This document shows positions 50,408 through 59,901 of a DNA stretch of 64,000 bases, one piece after another (positions within the stretch are counted from its first letter, which is position 1; the number at the start of each line of letters is the position of its first letter). The notes under the pieces were generated by a model. The model was given only the letters and a program-made list of their open reading frames with translations. It was not told where the DNA came from and searched no databases. The stretch is taken from NCBI RefSeq assembly GCF_025787225.1, contig NZ_CP090958.1, positions 1 to 64,000 of the forward strand. Reading direction: 5' to 3'. The translations under genes and the position numbers were made by a program. This stretch comes from Saxibacter everestensis (GTDB taxonomy: Bacteria > Actinomycetota > Actinomycetes > Actinomycetales > Brevibacteriaceae).

Positions 50408-52495
50408 TCAGTCCCGGTACACCTGGATTACCGATGGGCGCGGCAACCGGAATGAGCCCTGCTCCGGCTTGTCGCTGCGCTGCACGTAGTCGGGGAAGTA
50501 CGAGTGCTGATCGCGGTAGCTTCCGTCCTCGCCTGGATGCTGCACGGCCACGAAAACCATGCCGTCTTTCTCATGGACGACCGGCCCGCAGGTTTCCGCC
50601 TCGGTCGGAACGGAGAGGAACTGCTGCACCCGGCCTCGGTTCTTTCCCGCGAGAGTCACCTTGAACAGACCGTCGTTGTATCCGATCGTGCTGGGTGCTC
50701 CGTCGGTCGATATCCACAGATTTCCACTGTCGTCGAATGCGAGGTTGTCCGGGCATGAGATCGGCGAAACCTGCTCGGCCGGATAGCCGGAGAAGTACGT
50801 CGCATCATTCTTCGCCGGGTCACCGCAGACCAGCAGCAGCGTCCAGCCGAACCTGGTCGATGTGGCGTCATTCCGCCGTTCGGTGATCTCGACGACGTGG
50901 CCATCCCGATTCGACGTGCGCGGATTGACCTCGGTCGGGCCCTCCTTGCCGGTCTTACCGCGATCGGTGTTGTTGGTGCAGGCAACGTAAACCCGGCCAC
51001 TGCCCGGATGCGGCTGGACGTCCTCGCAACGGTCCATCTTCGTGGCGCCCGCCTTGTCGGCCGCGAGCCGAGTGAAGACCAGCACCTCGTCGACGCTCAT
51101 CCCATCGATCCTGCTCCGGCCGTTCGTCACCAGCGGCAGCCATTCACCGCTGCCGTCGAACTCGCCATCCGAGGGAAGCGAGCCACTGCCATCGATTTCC
51201 GACTCAGGTGAATTCCCGGAGAACTTCGCCACGTACAGGTCGCCGTCGGTCAGCAGGGACATATTGTGCCTTTTGGCCGCCTTGCTGTTGCCCTTGCGCA
51301 TCCGCTCCCGCGAGACGAACTTGTAAAGGTAGTCGAAGCGCTCGTCATCGCCCATGTATGCAACGACGCGGCCGTCCGGTGCCACAGTCACATTGGCGCC
51401 TTCGTGCTTCATCCGGCCGAGCGCGGTGTGCTTCCGCGGCGTCGACTCCGGGTCATGTGGATCGATCTCAACGATGTAGCCGAACCGGTTCGGCTCGTTC
51501 TCGTAGCCCTTGTTGTTGCCATCGAAGCGTTTATCGACTCGTTCCCAGCCGTAGCTGGACGGCTTGTTGGCCAGACCGTAACGTTTCGCGCCGGCACCGG
51601 TATCCGGCGAGACGAAGTAGGTATTGAAGTTCTCCTCGCCGGAAAGCACCGTGCCCCACGGCGTCGTGCCGCCTGCGCAGTTGCCGAACGTGCCCAAGGG
51701 GTAGCGGCCGTCCGGGTCCGCCTTCGTCTTAAGCAACTTTGATCCGGCGGCCGGACCGGTCAGCTCGAACCGGGTCGTCGCGGTGATCCGCCGGTTGTAT
51801 CGGCTGCCGCGTACATACTTCCATGGTTCGCCCTTGCCATCCCGGCCCAGGCCGACCACCGCCATGCCGTGGGCGGCCATTTCGATCCGCGCCTGCTTGT
51901 CCAGCTGCCTGGCATTGGAGGTTTCCGCGAACATGATGCCGGCGTTGGTGTATTCGTGGTTGCAGACCAGCAGCGCCTCCCGGTTGCGGCGGCCCAGCGG
52001 GATGATGTCGAGATAGTCATTGTTGTAACCGAACTGCTGTTCCTGCGCACCAGGGGATTGCCGGTCAGGATTGAACTCGGGCGCGTCCGAAAACAGTGGG
52101 TCGCCCCAGCGGATGATCGGCTCCCACCGGTAGCCTCGGGGCACAGTGACCTCGTCCACCGCGGCGTCAACCGGGTCGATGGCACCGAACGAGAGGCCCG
52201 TGCCCGGCCGGCCACCCCGAGTAGCCTGTGCCGCCTCTGCCGCCGTCGACCCGAGGCCCTCAACCTGCCCGGCCGTGACCACGAGGGCCAATGCGCCGCC
52301 CACCCCGGTCAGCATTTTCCGCCGGGACAATGCGGACCCGGCGATATCGCGGAAGTATCCGTTGTCCGACGTGTTGCAGACCGCTTTGGCGCAGGCGCTC
52401 GCACACTTCAGCTGACACGTAACGGCACTGCGCTTGCCGCGTGTGTGCCCAGCCATCGGGAGCAGGTTCCGGTTCATCGGTTGTTGCAGGACCAT
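50408..52495 (-). CDS. phoX: PhoX-family alkaline phosphatase, Tat-exported
   Basis: About 695 residues from ATG 52495 (the frame is open to 52798 but that extension is not conserved). PhoX enzymes are calcium/iron phosphatases that release phosphate from organophosphates outside the membrane. Seen: a Cys-containing prefix, Tat motif SRRKMLTGVGGALALVVTAG (about 52-71 of the product), VPRGYRWEPIIRWGDPLF, VCNHEYTNAGIMF, FGNCAGGTTPWGTVLSGEENFN, KHTALGRMKHEGANV and CPDNLAFDDSGNLWISTDG. This matches the long DUF839/PhoX family of actinobacteria. It is divergent from the BadF-type kinase gene; no Pho box was identified. Confidence 0.93.
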   Translation of the reverse strand: MVLQQPMNRNLLPMAGHTRGKRSAVTCQLKCASACAKAVCNTSDNGYFRDIAGSALSRRKMLTGVGGALALVVTAGQVEGLGSTAAEAAQATRGGRPGTGLSFGAIDPVDAAVDEVTVPRGYRWEPIIRWGDPLFSDAPEFNPDRQSPGAQEQQFGYNNDYLDIIPLGRRNREALLVCNHEYTNAGIMFAETSNARQLDKQARIEMAAHGMAVVGLGRDGKGEPWKYVRGSRYNRRITATTRFELTGPAAGSKLLKTKADPDGRYPLGTFGNCAGGTTPWGTVLSGEENFNTYFVSPDTGAGAKRYGLANKPSSYGWERVDKRFDGNNKGYENEPNRFGYIVEIDPHDPESTPRKHTALGRMKHEGANVTVAPDGRVVAYMGDDERFDYLYKFVSRERMRKGNSKAAKRHNMSLLTDGDLYVAKFSGNSPESEIDGSGSLPSDGEFDGSGEWLPLVTNGRSRIDGMSVDEVLVFTRLAADKAGATKMDRCEDVQPHPGSGRVYVACTNNTDRGKTGKEGPTEVNPRTSNRDGHVVEITERRNDATSTRFGWTLLLVCGDPAKNDATYFSGYPAEQVSPISCPDNLAFDDSGNLWISTDGAPSTIGYNDGLFKVTLAGKNRGRVQQFLSVPTEAETCGPVVHEKDGMVFVAVQHPGEDGSYRDQHSYFPDYVQRSDKPEQGSFRLPRPSVIQVYRD

Positions 52496-52684
52496 ATGTA
52501 TTCTCGCTTCTTGTGGATCGATGGGTAAGCGCTGTTCCTCAGCCGACGCTAGGCGCACAGTTTGACCGAATCGCAGCCCACCGATGACGGGAAGATGAAC
52601 CAAAAGTGAGCGACGGAAGTTGCTAAATCGGTTCAGCCGATAGAGGTATCCGCTATGCCGCAGGCCGAATCTGTGCCTTAAATA

Positions 52685-53638
52685 GTGTTCGTGCCTACTA
52701 CGCCTGAAGCCTGGCCGCTGAGCTCCAGCACATCCGCGCAGCCTGCCGGGAGGTCTAACGTCGTGCTCGGCCTCGACATCGGCGGGTCCAAGACGCATGC
52801 CGCGATCTTCGTTGACGGGGTGATCAGCCAGGAGGCATTTTCCGGTAGCGCGAATACCCAGGTTGTTTCCCGTGAGGTTGCCGCCGTGAATCTACGCTCG
52901 GCATACCTCGACCTCGGCTCCCCGCCGGTCGACCGGATCTGCGCGGGTGCGGCCGGCGTCGACACCGATAACGACGTACGCAGGCTGCGTCTGCTGCTCG
53001 CCGACGTCATCGCCGACGTACCGACGCGGATCGCTCACGATAGCCGGCTCATCCTGGCAGCAGGCGGGCTCAGCACGGGCATCGCCGTCATTGCCGGCAC
53101 AGGCTCGGCGGTGTGGGGGACCCGGGATGACGGCAGGCAGGCTCGCGCCGGCGGCTGGGGATACCTCCTGGGCGATGAGGGCGGCGGGTATTGGACAAGC
53201 ATCCAGGCGGTGCGGCATACGCTGGGTGAGTACGACGCCGGCCGGGACGTCGACCAGCTCAGCCGGGACCTGCTGGAGGCTTGCGGCCTCCGCACACCGG
53301 ACGAACTCATTCACCACGTCCATTCACATGCCGATCGCAGATACTGGGCCCGGCACGCGGGCGTCGTCTTTGGCAACGCCGTCAAGGGCCATCCACGCGC
53401 TAAGCAGATCGTCGAGACCGGTGCGGACGCGCTGGCGGAAATGATCGCTCAGGTCGCCGACCGGCTCGAGATTCACGGTCCCGTCATTCTTGGCGGCGGA
53501 CTGTCAATGCACCAGCCAGCAGTCAGCGAACGGATCCGTCAGCAGCTTAGCCGCAGGCAGATCTCCGACATCCGCGTGCTGCGGCAGGATCCGATCCACG
53601 GCGTGCCCCTGCTGGCAGACCAGAAAATACATGGTTGA
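52685..53638 (+). CDS. BadF/BadG/N-acetylglucosamine-kinase-type ATPase
   Basis: 317 residues of the ASKHA fold: LGLDIGGSKTHAAIFVDG (phosphate-1), AGAAGVDTDND, VIAGTGSAVWGTRD (phosphate-2) and GPVILGGGLSMH (adenosine region). Close to N-acetylglucosamine/glucosamine kinases that recycle amino sugars; the glycine-rich AGGWGYLLGDEGGGYW segment is typical of them. GTG start at 52685. Monocistronic, divergent from phoX. Confidence 0.87.
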   Translation: MFVPTTPEAWPLSSSTSAQPAGRSNVVLGLDIGGSKTHAAIFVDGVISQEAFSGSANTQVVSREVAAVNLRSAYLDLGSPPVDRICAGAAGVDTDNDVRRLRLLLADVIADVPTRIAHDSRLILAAGGLSTGIAVIAGTGSAVWGTRDDGRQARAGGWGYLLGDEGGGYWTSIQAVRHTLGEYDAGRDVDQLSRDLLEACGLRTPDELIHHVHSHADRRYWARHAGVVFGNAVKGHPRAKQIVETGADALAEMIAQVADRLEIHGPVILGGGLSMHQPAVSERIRQQLSRRQISDIRVLRQDPIHGVPLLADQKIHG

Positions 53639-53700
53639 ATCCCGTTCCAGTGGGCATATAGACAAATGACAGGAACAGCGTCTATTCAATTCGGTTACTG

Positions 53701-53964
53701 ATGTCTACTGACTACTCCCGGCTCGACGAAGCGATCGCCGTAGTGACGATGCTCGAAGACTCTTCCCTATCCAGGGACTTGTTCTATTCCGAAGTGATCC
53801 ACATTTTCACCGATCTCGACTATGCGGCAGAGATGGCGATGGGACTAATTGAGCTGAGCCATCAGTTGCTCGAAGAGATCCACCAAAATGAGGGCACCGG
53901 CCCTATCGAGAAGCTGCAGGCCCTTGCGGCGGCTTATCGGGCCGACGAGCAAAAACGCGACTAG
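53701..53964 (+). CDS. Small acidic protein of unknown function
   Basis: 87 residues, acidic and mostly helical (LDEAIAVVTMLEDSSLSRDLFYSEVIHIFTDLDYAAEMAMGLIELSHQLLEEI). No family recognised. It lies 62 bp after the kinase and ahead of the sigma-factor gene on the same strand. No ribosome site is seen before the ATG, so a leaderless transcript is possible. Base composition fits its neighbours, and the clean stop/start context suggests a real gene. Confidence 0.5.
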   Translation: MSTDYSRLDEAIAVVTMLEDSSLSRDLFYSEVIHIFTDLDYAAEMAMGLIELSHQLLEEIHQNEGTGPIEKLQALAAAYRADEQKRD

Positions 53965-54187
53965 CCTCGACGGCGATCGTGAGGTGCGGGTAGACGAGGT
54001 TGAGGCCAGGATCCGTGCCCCAGCAATCTGGACCGCCCGGGCGGCGCATGGAGTGGCACACATGGGTGGTTGCATCGGTCAGTACCCGGAGTTTGAGCTA
54101 GCCGCCCCCTTGTTAAGTTCTAACAACTGTGTTTGGGTTGCAGTAGGTCCAGCAACGGCCGAGAACTCCGGTCCGAAGGTTGACCTC

Positions 54188-54964
54188 GTGAGCGTCATTT
54201 CAGTCCACGGCCCTTCGACTTCACAAGTCGAGCATGCCGAACCAATTCCGAGCAGTAAAGATCTTTTGCGAACAGCAAGGACCTGCTCGGATTCCATCCA
54301 GCGAGATCGTCTCCGCGGCGAGATCGTCGTACGGCATCGGGGAGTCGCGCGGTCACTCGCGCACCAGTATTCCCGGCGGGGGATCGAGGAAGAGGACCTC
54401 TATCAGACGGCCTGCCTAGGTCTGGTCAAGGCCACGAACCGGTTCGACCCCGACCGCTGCGATAACTTCCTCGCCTACGCCGTTCCGACGATGACCGGCG
54501 AGATCAAGCGATACTTCCGCGACCACGGCTGGATGATTCGTCCGCCGAGGCAGCTGCAGGAAGCCCAGCAGTCGATGAGGTCCGTCGTGCCGCGGCTGGA
54601 ACAGACTTTACGCCGGGAACCACGTGAAGATGAGATTGCCGAAGCGGCGGGAATTTCGCTGAAAACTGTCGATCGCGCCCGGGCTGCTTACGGCATGTAC
54701 TCGTTGGCATCGCTGGATTCGCCGACCTGCGTGGGGCTGGAATCGCCGGACGCCGACAACGCCTACACCAGGGTTGAGGACATGATTGCGCTCCGGGCGG
54801 CCCTGACCAAGCTCACGCCCGAGGAACGCGAAATTCTCGCGCTGCGCTTCTTTCATGACTGCACCCAGGCCGAAATCGCCGCTCGGTTGCACCAGAGTCA
54901 AGTACATATTTCCCGTCGCTTGCGCGGCATTCTGGACCGGCTCCGGGCCGCCCTGTCGGAGTGA
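54188..54964 (+). CDS. SigB/SigF-type RNA polymerase sigma factor
   Basis: About 258 residues from GTG 54188. Sigma-70 regions 2, 3 and 4 are visible: region 2 with EEDLYQTACLGLVKATNRFDPDRCDNFLAYAVPTMTGEIKRYFRD and GWMIRPPRQLQE, region 3 with EPREDEIAEAAGISLKTVDRA, region 4 with LTPEEREILALRFFHDCTQAEIAARLHQSQVHISRRLRGIL. This is the stress-response SigB/SigF/WhiG-like class. The open frame extends back to 53888 through the preceding gene, but the SigB fold starts at about 54245. No anti-sigma factor gene is adjacent, so its partner is elsewhere. Confidence 0.92.
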   Translation: MSVISVHGPSTSQVEHAEPIPSSKDLLRTARTCSDSIQRDRLRGEIVVRHRGVARSLAHQYSRRGIEEEDLYQTACLGLVKATNRFDPDRCDNFLAYAVPTMTGEIKRYFRDHGWMIRPPRQLQEAQQSMRSVVPRLEQTLRREPREDEIAEAAGISLKTVDRARAAYGMYSLASLDSPTCVGLESPDADNAYTRVEDMIALRAALTKLTPEEREILALRFFHDCTQAEIAARLHQSQVHISRRLRGILDRLRAALSE

Positions 54965-55042
54965 TGCGGTACCGGCCGGCTGTTTGGCACAGTGCCCGAC
55001 AGGTACAGGGCCGGTATCAGAACGAAGAGGATGGTGGGGAAG

Positions 55043-55462
55043 ATGCCTAAAACGAAGAGTTCAGGGCAACCGAAGCAGTCAGAGCTCCCGAGCACCCTGC
55101 AACGTTCCGACAAGAAGGCGCAACGCACGTACGCCAAGGCGCACGACTCCGCAGCGGAGGAGTATCACGATGAGCGACGGGCGAACCAGGTGGCGTTCAG
55201 CGCCCTGAAACATACCCATGAAAAGGTGGGTGATCATTGGGAGCCGAAGCAGAAGAACGGCCCCTCCGACGCCCAGAGCAAGGGTGGCAAGAACACCTCT
55301 CGGCCCACCGCCGGCGGAGTGGATGCCAACGCGTCAAAGAAGCACCTGTATGAGCTGGCGAAACGCCTTGACGTGGCTGGCAGGTCGTCGATGAGCAAGG
55401 ACGAGTTGGTAGCGGCCGTCCAGAAGGCCAATGAGCGGGAGACAGCTCGCGCTCGGAAGTAG
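55043..55462 (+). CDS. ChaB-like / Rho N-terminal-like small basic protein
   Basis: 139 residues. Residues ~13-70 match the ChaB family (ELPSTLQRSDKKAQRTYAKAHDSAAEEY, FSALKHTHEKVGDHWEPK). Residues ~100-132 match a Rho-N or SAP-type helical motif (KKHLYELAKRLDVAGRSSMSKDELVAAVQKA). The protein is very basic and probably binds nucleic acid. AGAGG lies 12 nt before the ATG. Such ChaB-plus-Rho-N proteins are common in actinobacteria near stress genes; function is not established. Confidence 0.8.
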   Translation: MPKTKSSGQPKQSELPSTLQRSDKKAQRTYAKAHDSAAEEYHDERRANQVAFSALKHTHEKVGDHWEPKQKNGPSDAQSKGGKNTSRPTAGGVDANASKKHLYELAKRLDVAGRSSMSKDELVAAVQKANERETARARK

Positions 55463-55514
55463 GCACGCTCGCGTAGACATGGACGAACTCAGGGCGTGAG
55501 CAAGGAGACCCGAA

Positions 55515-57041
55515 ATGGCAGGACCGGTCAGGAAATCATTGTGGCTCGATGGGAAGCGGGAAAGGCCGATTGTTCCGTTTGCGCCTACTACAGCGTATGA
55601 CGACGTGGTGATCGGTGCTGGGCTGACCGGGCTTTCGACCGCGGTCGCTTTGGCACGAGCCGGGCGAAGTGTGGCCGTCGTCGAGGCGCGGTACCTTGGT
55701 GCGGCAGCGACCGGCAACACGACCGCGAAGCTCAGCTTGCTGCAAGGCACAACGCTGTCGAAGATCCGGAAGCACAATTCGCGCCGGGTGGCCCGGGCAT
55801 ATGTCGACGCGAACCGTGCCGGCCGCGATTGGCTGCTGGAGTTGTGCACCGACCGCTCGGTGCCGGTCCGGCACAGGGCGGCGGTGACCTTCGGCGTCGG
55901 GCCAGGCTCGGAGAGCCAGCTCGAGGCCGAATATGCTGCTTGCCGCGACGCAGGCCTTGCAGTCACCCGGACCGAGACCGAGCTGCCTTTCCCGACCCAT
56001 GCGGCGATCCAGCTGGCCGATCAGGCCCAGTTCGATCCGATGGATGTCCTCGAGGCGCTTGCCCGCGAGCTTGAGGAGACTTCAGGCGTCATCTTCGAAA
56101 GAACGCGGGTCGTCGATGTGAAGCCCGGCGAGCCTTGCACCATCACTACCGAGAAAGGCGAGATCTTCGGCGGGAACGTCATCGTGGCCACCGGTAGCCC
56201 GATTCTCGATCGTGGGCTGTACTTCGCCAAACTCACCGCCAGCCGCTCCTACCTGGTCGCCTTCGATGTGCCAGGCAGCCTGCCACAGGACATGTACCTC
56301 TCGGTGGAGGCACCGACCCGATCACTGCGCACCGCCCCGGGACCGAACGGCGACCGGCTACTCGTCGGCGGTAACGGGCACATCGTCGGCAGGCAGTCGG
56401 AGACCCAGGCGCTCGTCGACGACCTGGTTGCCTGGACGAAGCAGCATTTTCCGCAGGCGGAGCCCAGCCATTCCTGGTCCGCCCAGGATCACGCAACGCA
56501 TAACCTGGTGCCGTTTGTCGGCCGGATGCCGCGGGGCCGCGGGAAGATCTATGTTGCCACCGGCTACAACAAATGGGGCATGACGAACGGGGTAGCAGCG
56601 GCGTTGCGGATCGCCGGCGAGATTCTCGGTCGGCCGGTCAGCTGGGCGCGACCGCTGAAGACCCGGGTCACCGGCCCGGCGGATATTGCCGCCGGGGTGA
56701 AGGCGAACGCCGGAGTAGCGATGGCGGGCGCCAAGGGCTGGGCACAGGCGGAGCGGCACGAACTCCGTGATCCGCACGTCGACAGCGCAGGCGTCGATGG
56801 CGCGGGCGTGGTCGGCGCAGGCGTGGTCGGCCGGGAAGACGGCAAACCCGTCGCGGCCGCCACAGTGGACGGCAAGTCGTGCAAGGTATCCGCGGTATGC
56901 ACTCACCTGGGCGGCATTGTTAGCTGGAACGACGCCGAATCATCCTGGGACTGCCCTTTGCACGGGTCCAGGTTTTCAGCGGATGGACAGGTGCTCGAAG
57001 GCCCGGCGACCAGGAACCTCGCCAACGTCCAGCAGCCGTAG
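55515..57041 (+). CDS. FAD-dependent oxidoreductase with C-terminal Rieske domain
   Basis: 508 residues. The N-terminal DAO-type FAD fold has DVVIGAGLTGLSTAVALARAG (GxGxxG) and NLVPFVGRMP plus TGYNKWGMTNGVAAALRIA at the end of the fold. After an Ala/Gly/Val-rich linker (DSAGVDGAGVVGAGVVG) comes a Rieske [2Fe-2S] site: CTHLGG and CPLHGSRF (Cys-x-His and Cys-x2-His). This DadA-like plus Rieske fusion is found in bacilli and actinobacteria, where it is an oxidoreductase without a defined substrate. It starts 52 bp after the ChaB-like gene and 5 bp before the topoisomerase gene. Confidence 0.9.
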   Translation: MAGPVRKSLWLDGKRERPIVPFAPTTAYDDVVIGAGLTGLSTAVALARAGRSVAVVEARYLGAAATGNTTAKLSLLQGTTLSKIRKHNSRRVARAYVDANRAGRDWLLELCTDRSVPVRHRAAVTFGVGPGSESQLEAEYAACRDAGLAVTRTETELPFPTHAAIQLADQAQFDPMDVLEALARELEETSGVIFERTRVVDVKPGEPCTITTEKGEIFGGNVIVATGSPILDRGLYFAKLTASRSYLVAFDVPGSLPQDMYLSVEAPTRSLRTAPGPNGDRLLVGGNGHIVGRQSETQALVDDLVAWTKQHFPQAEPSHSWSAQDHATHNLVPFVGRMPRGRGKIYVATGYNKWGMTNGVAAALRIAGEILGRPVSWARPLKTRVTGPADIAAGVKANAGVAMAGAKGWAQAERHELRDPHVDSAGVDGAGVVGAGVVGREDGKPVAAATVDGKSCKVSAVCTHLGGIVSWNDAESSWDCPLHGSRFSADGQVLEGPATRNLANVQQP

Positions 57042-57046
57042 GGACC

Positions 57047-58087
57047 GTGCGGCTTCGTAAATCCGACCAGACGAAACCTGGCATCACCCGCAGACGGCGC
57101 GGCCGAGGCTGGCAGTACTTTGGCCCCGACGGGCGCACGGTCGACTCCGAAGCCAGGAGCCGGGTGGAGGCGCTCGTCATCCCGCCGGCCTGGACGGACG
57201 TGTGGATTTCGCCATGGCACAACGGTCATATTCAGGCGGTCGGCACCGATGACGCCGGCCGCCGGCAGTACCTTTACCACGAGTTATGGGTGGCAACCCG
57301 GAACTCGCAAAAACACGTGCACGGACGCGATGTCGGAAAGCGGTTACCGGAGGCTCGGAAACTAGTTGCCCGGCACCTCGCCCTTCCCGGCATGCCTCGG
57401 GAGCGCGCGCTCGCGACCGCCTTCCGGATGCTCGATGTCGGTCGTTTCAGGGCCGGCAATCAGGAGTATGCCGAGTCGAACGGCAGCTTTGGCCTGGCGA
57501 CTCTGCTGAAATCGCACGTCCGCATCGACGGCGACGCCCTGGTGTTCGACTATGCGGCGAAGTCCGGCGTACGTCGGATTAGCCGGATCGAGGATTCGCA
57601 CTTGCTGGACAGCATCGCCCTGATGCGACGCCGTCGCACCGGCGGGGAGCAGCTCTTGGCCTACCGCGACCACGGGCGTTGGATCGCGCTGGATTCCGCT
57701 GACGTCAACGACTATCTACGCGACGTGGTTGGCGCCGAAACCACTGCCAAGGACTTCCGGACCTGGCACGCAACCGTGCTTGCTGCGGCAGCCCTTGCGG
57801 CCGAATCGAGGCGCCTCGGAGCCGAACCCTGGTCGCAGACGGCCCGGAAGAAGGCGGTCAGCCAGGTGATGCGGTTTGTCGCCGACGAACTGGGCAATAC
57901 GCCGGCCGTCGCCCGCGGCAGCTATGTGGATCCCCGGATTGTGGACTTGTTCTGGGAAGGAACCACGATTGGCGATGCGGGGCGTCGAGGCGTGCGGCTA
58001 ACGGACGATGGCGACCCGCTGGCCGGGGTTCTGGACGTGGCAACATCCGAAGCCGCCGAGACCGCAGTCATTCGCCTGTTGGTGTAG
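57047..58087 (+). CDS. DNA topoisomerase IB (poxvirus-like)
   Basis: 346 residues of the bacterial/viral type IB topoisomerase family, which nick and reseal one strand through a 3'-phosphotyrosine. Seen: GRGWQYFGPDG, VEALVIPPAWTDVWISPWHNGHIQAVGTDDAGRRQYLYHELW (N-domain and the conserved Arg/Lys), FRTWHATVLAAAAL (Arg-x-x-His) and ARGSYVDPRIVDLF with the nucleophilic Tyr at about 293. GTG start 5 nt after the Rieske gene, so the two are co-transcribed. Its role in bacteria is unclear; it is often stress-linked. Confidence 0.93.
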   Translation: MRLRKSDQTKPGITRRRRGRGWQYFGPDGRTVDSEARSRVEALVIPPAWTDVWISPWHNGHIQAVGTDDAGRRQYLYHELWVATRNSQKHVHGRDVGKRLPEARKLVARHLALPGMPRERALATAFRMLDVGRFRAGNQEYAESNGSFGLATLLKSHVRIDGDALVFDYAAKSGVRRISRIEDSHLLDSIALMRRRRTGGEQLLAYRDHGRWIALDSADVNDYLRDVVGAETTAKDFRTWHATVLAAAALAAESRRLGAEPWSQTARKKAVSQVMRFVADELGNTPAVARGSYVDPRIVDLFWEGTTIGDAGRRGVRLTDDGDPLAGVLDVATSEAAETAVIRLLV

Positions 58088-58180
58088 CAGCCGCGCACCC
58101 AAGGCGAAGCGGTCCAGTATTTCGCGTTTGACGGCCCAGATACGTACGTCATAGCCGACATTGTGGACCGTGACACCGAA

Positions 58181-59119
58181 TCAGAGCCTATCGACGGGTA
58201 GGGTCGCCACGGCGTCGAGCACGTCCTGGGCGGTGACCGCCAGCAACGCGGGGTCCGGCGTCGACGCAAAGACATCGCCGCGACGCACAGCCTCATCGGT
58301 GAGCACGATGTGCGGGCCCCGGGGAGGCCCCCAGCGGGCCGGCGGGGCCGGCCCGAACAGCACCACGGACGGCGTCGCGAATGCAGACGCCAGATGCGCG
58401 GCACCGGTATCGGCCGAGATGAGCAGTGCAGCGTTGGCGATCCAGGCGGCGAGGCCGCCCAGGCTGGTTTTGCCCGTCACGACCGAGTCCTCGGCGAGCC
58501 CGGACAATTCGGCCACCTCAAGGGCGCGTGGTCTTTCTGCCGCGCTGCCGGTCAGGATGATTCGCCGGCCAGATCTACGAAGGACTCGAGCTACTGCGGC
58601 AAAACGTTCGGTGGGCCACTTGCGGCTGTTGTAGGCCGCGCCGACATGAACCACCACCGCACCCGGGTCGATGCCGGGCACTTTCGGTCGCTGGAGCCGG
58701 AAATCTTCCGGGTCGGCAGCGACCCGGTGCTCTGTGAGTAGCCGGGTCCATCTGTGCCGTTCATGGATGTCGTCGATCCATTCGGGCCCATCCCAGCCGG
58801 GGGCGCGGTGGCCGATCTTAACCCGCGCACCGACGGCGTCCAGCAGACTCCGACTTTGCGCTCCGTTGCCATGTAGATTCACCGCGACGTCGATATCCTG
58901 GCGGCCTACCGCTATCGCGGTGTCCAAACCGGAGGTCGGCAGCAACTCGTCAACGCTCCCGATGAGGTCGACGACCTCGCCGAGCCACTGTGGTGCGGCG
59001 AGGATGATGTGGTGTCCGGGGAAACCGGTCCGCAAGGCGCGAAGTGCCGGCACGGCGACCAGCAAGTCGCCAAGGTTCAGTGCGCGCAGCGCGAGCAACC
59101 GGGGCTTCCGATCGATCAC
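58181..59119 (-). CDS. Glycosyltransferase family 9 (heptosyltransferase-like)
   Basis: 312 residues with the GT9 Rossmann pattern: LALRALNLGDLLVAVPALRALRTGFPGHHIILAAP at the N-terminus, VVVHVGAAYNSRKWPTERFAAVARVL mid-protein, ILTGSAAERPRALEVAELSG and LLISADTGAAHLASAFATPSVVLFGPAPPARWGPP near the end (nucleotide-sugar binding). In actinobacteria GT9 enzymes modify cell-envelope glycans, not LPS. It is convergent with the topoisomerase gene (93-bp gap). Confidence 0.9.
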   Translation of the reverse strand: MIDRKPRLLALRALNLGDLLVAVPALRALRTGFPGHHIILAAPQWLGEVVDLIGSVDELLPTSGLDTAIAVGRQDIDVAVNLHGNGAQSRSLLDAVGARVKIGHRAPGWDGPEWIDDIHERHRWTRLLTEHRVAADPEDFRLQRPKVPGIDPGAVVVHVGAAYNSRKWPTERFAAVARVLRRSGRRIILTGSAAERPRALEVAELSGLAEDSVVTGKTSLGGLAAWIANAALLISADTGAAHLASAFATPSVVLFGPAPPARWGPPRGPHIVLTDEAVRRGDVFASTPDPALLAVTAQDVLDAVATLPVDRL

Positions 59120-59158
59120 CTTCGAACCTCGACGTGGTCAGCGTCCACAGTGTCGCGC

Positions 59159-59572
59159 CTAATTGGAGATCAGCTCTACCAGTTCTCCCACCTGTGCTTC
59201 CGGCAGCGCCCGGGCGACATCGGCCTGGCTGATGATGCCGACCAGGTCATGCCCGTCGATAACCGGAATACGTCGTACCTGACGTTGCTTCATGGCTTCC
59301 AGGGCGACATTGATGTCATCGTCTGCTCCAACAGTCACCGGCTTACCCTGACCTAATTCACCGGCGGTCACGGATTGCGGGTCGCCGCCGTCCGCAAGGC
59401 ATTTCACTACGATGTCGCGGTCGGTGAGCATCCCCTTGAGTCGGTTGTCCTCGCCACAGATCGGCAGTGAACCGACGTTGAGTTCGCGCATCTTCTGTGC
59501 CGCCTGCTGAAGAGTCTCGTTTTCGCCTACGCATTCGGTTCCCGATGTCATGATGTCTCGTGCAGTAGTCAT
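59159..59572 (-). CDS. CBS-domain pair protein
   Basis: 137 residues from ATG 59572, made of two CBS repeats: TARDIMTSGTECVGENETLQQAAQKMRELNVGSLPICGEDNRLKGMLTDRDI and GKPVTVGADDDINVALEAMKQRQVRRIPVIDGHDLVGIISQADVARAL. CBS pairs bind adenine nucleotides and act as energy or redox sensors. Stand-alone forms like this are frequent among actinobacterial general-stress genes (hypoxic-response-protein type). The 329-bp gap upstream holds only the small frame at 59776. Confidence 0.9.
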   Translation of the reverse strand: MTTARDIMTSGTECVGENETLQQAAQKMRELNVGSLPICGEDNRLKGMLTDRDIVVKCLADGGDPQSVTAGELGQGKPVTVGADDDINVALEAMKQRQVRRIPVIDGHDLVGIISQADVARALPEAQVGELVELISN

Positions 59573-59775
59573 CGCGGTGCCCTCACTAAGTCTGTTGTTC
59601 GAATGGCGATTGCGCGGCGGGGCGATTGCCTTCCCGAATGGCGCTCGCCTGCCAGCAATGGTCACGTTCCCGCAGGCAGGAAATCTAAACATCCGCGGAG
59701 ATCAAGAGGCCTGTACGATTGCTCGACTTGCGGTCTAGTATCGGGGTCACCGGCTATCTGCTGAAGGGGTTGCTC

Positions 59776-59877
59776 GTGGTCATTCCGCTGAAGGCAAGCC
59801 AGCTGCCCCTGGCAAAGGATGTTCGGCTGCATGGCATTGCCGCGGCGCTCATCATCGATGGGCCCGGCGAATCGTAA
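59776..59877 (+). CDS. Possible 33-residue ORF upstream of the alcohol dehydrogenase gene
   Basis: GTG 59776 is preceded by AAGGGG 6 nt upstream and opens a 33-codon frame ending 24 bp before the dehydrogenase. The product (VVIPLKASQLPLAKDV then a hydrophobic C-terminus) matches nothing I know. Codon use is GC-rich like its neighbours. It may be a leader peptide or chance. Confidence 0.25.
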   Translation: MVIPLKASQLPLAKDVRLHGIAAALIIDGPGES

Positions 59878-59901
59878 GAGGAGTTCCAGTCAGGAGGCTC
59901 T

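Noticed and set aside
53888-54187. Upstream extension of the sigma-factor frame
   Set aside because: It overlaps the 87-residue gene at 53701-53964 and lacks sigma-factor similarity until about 54245.
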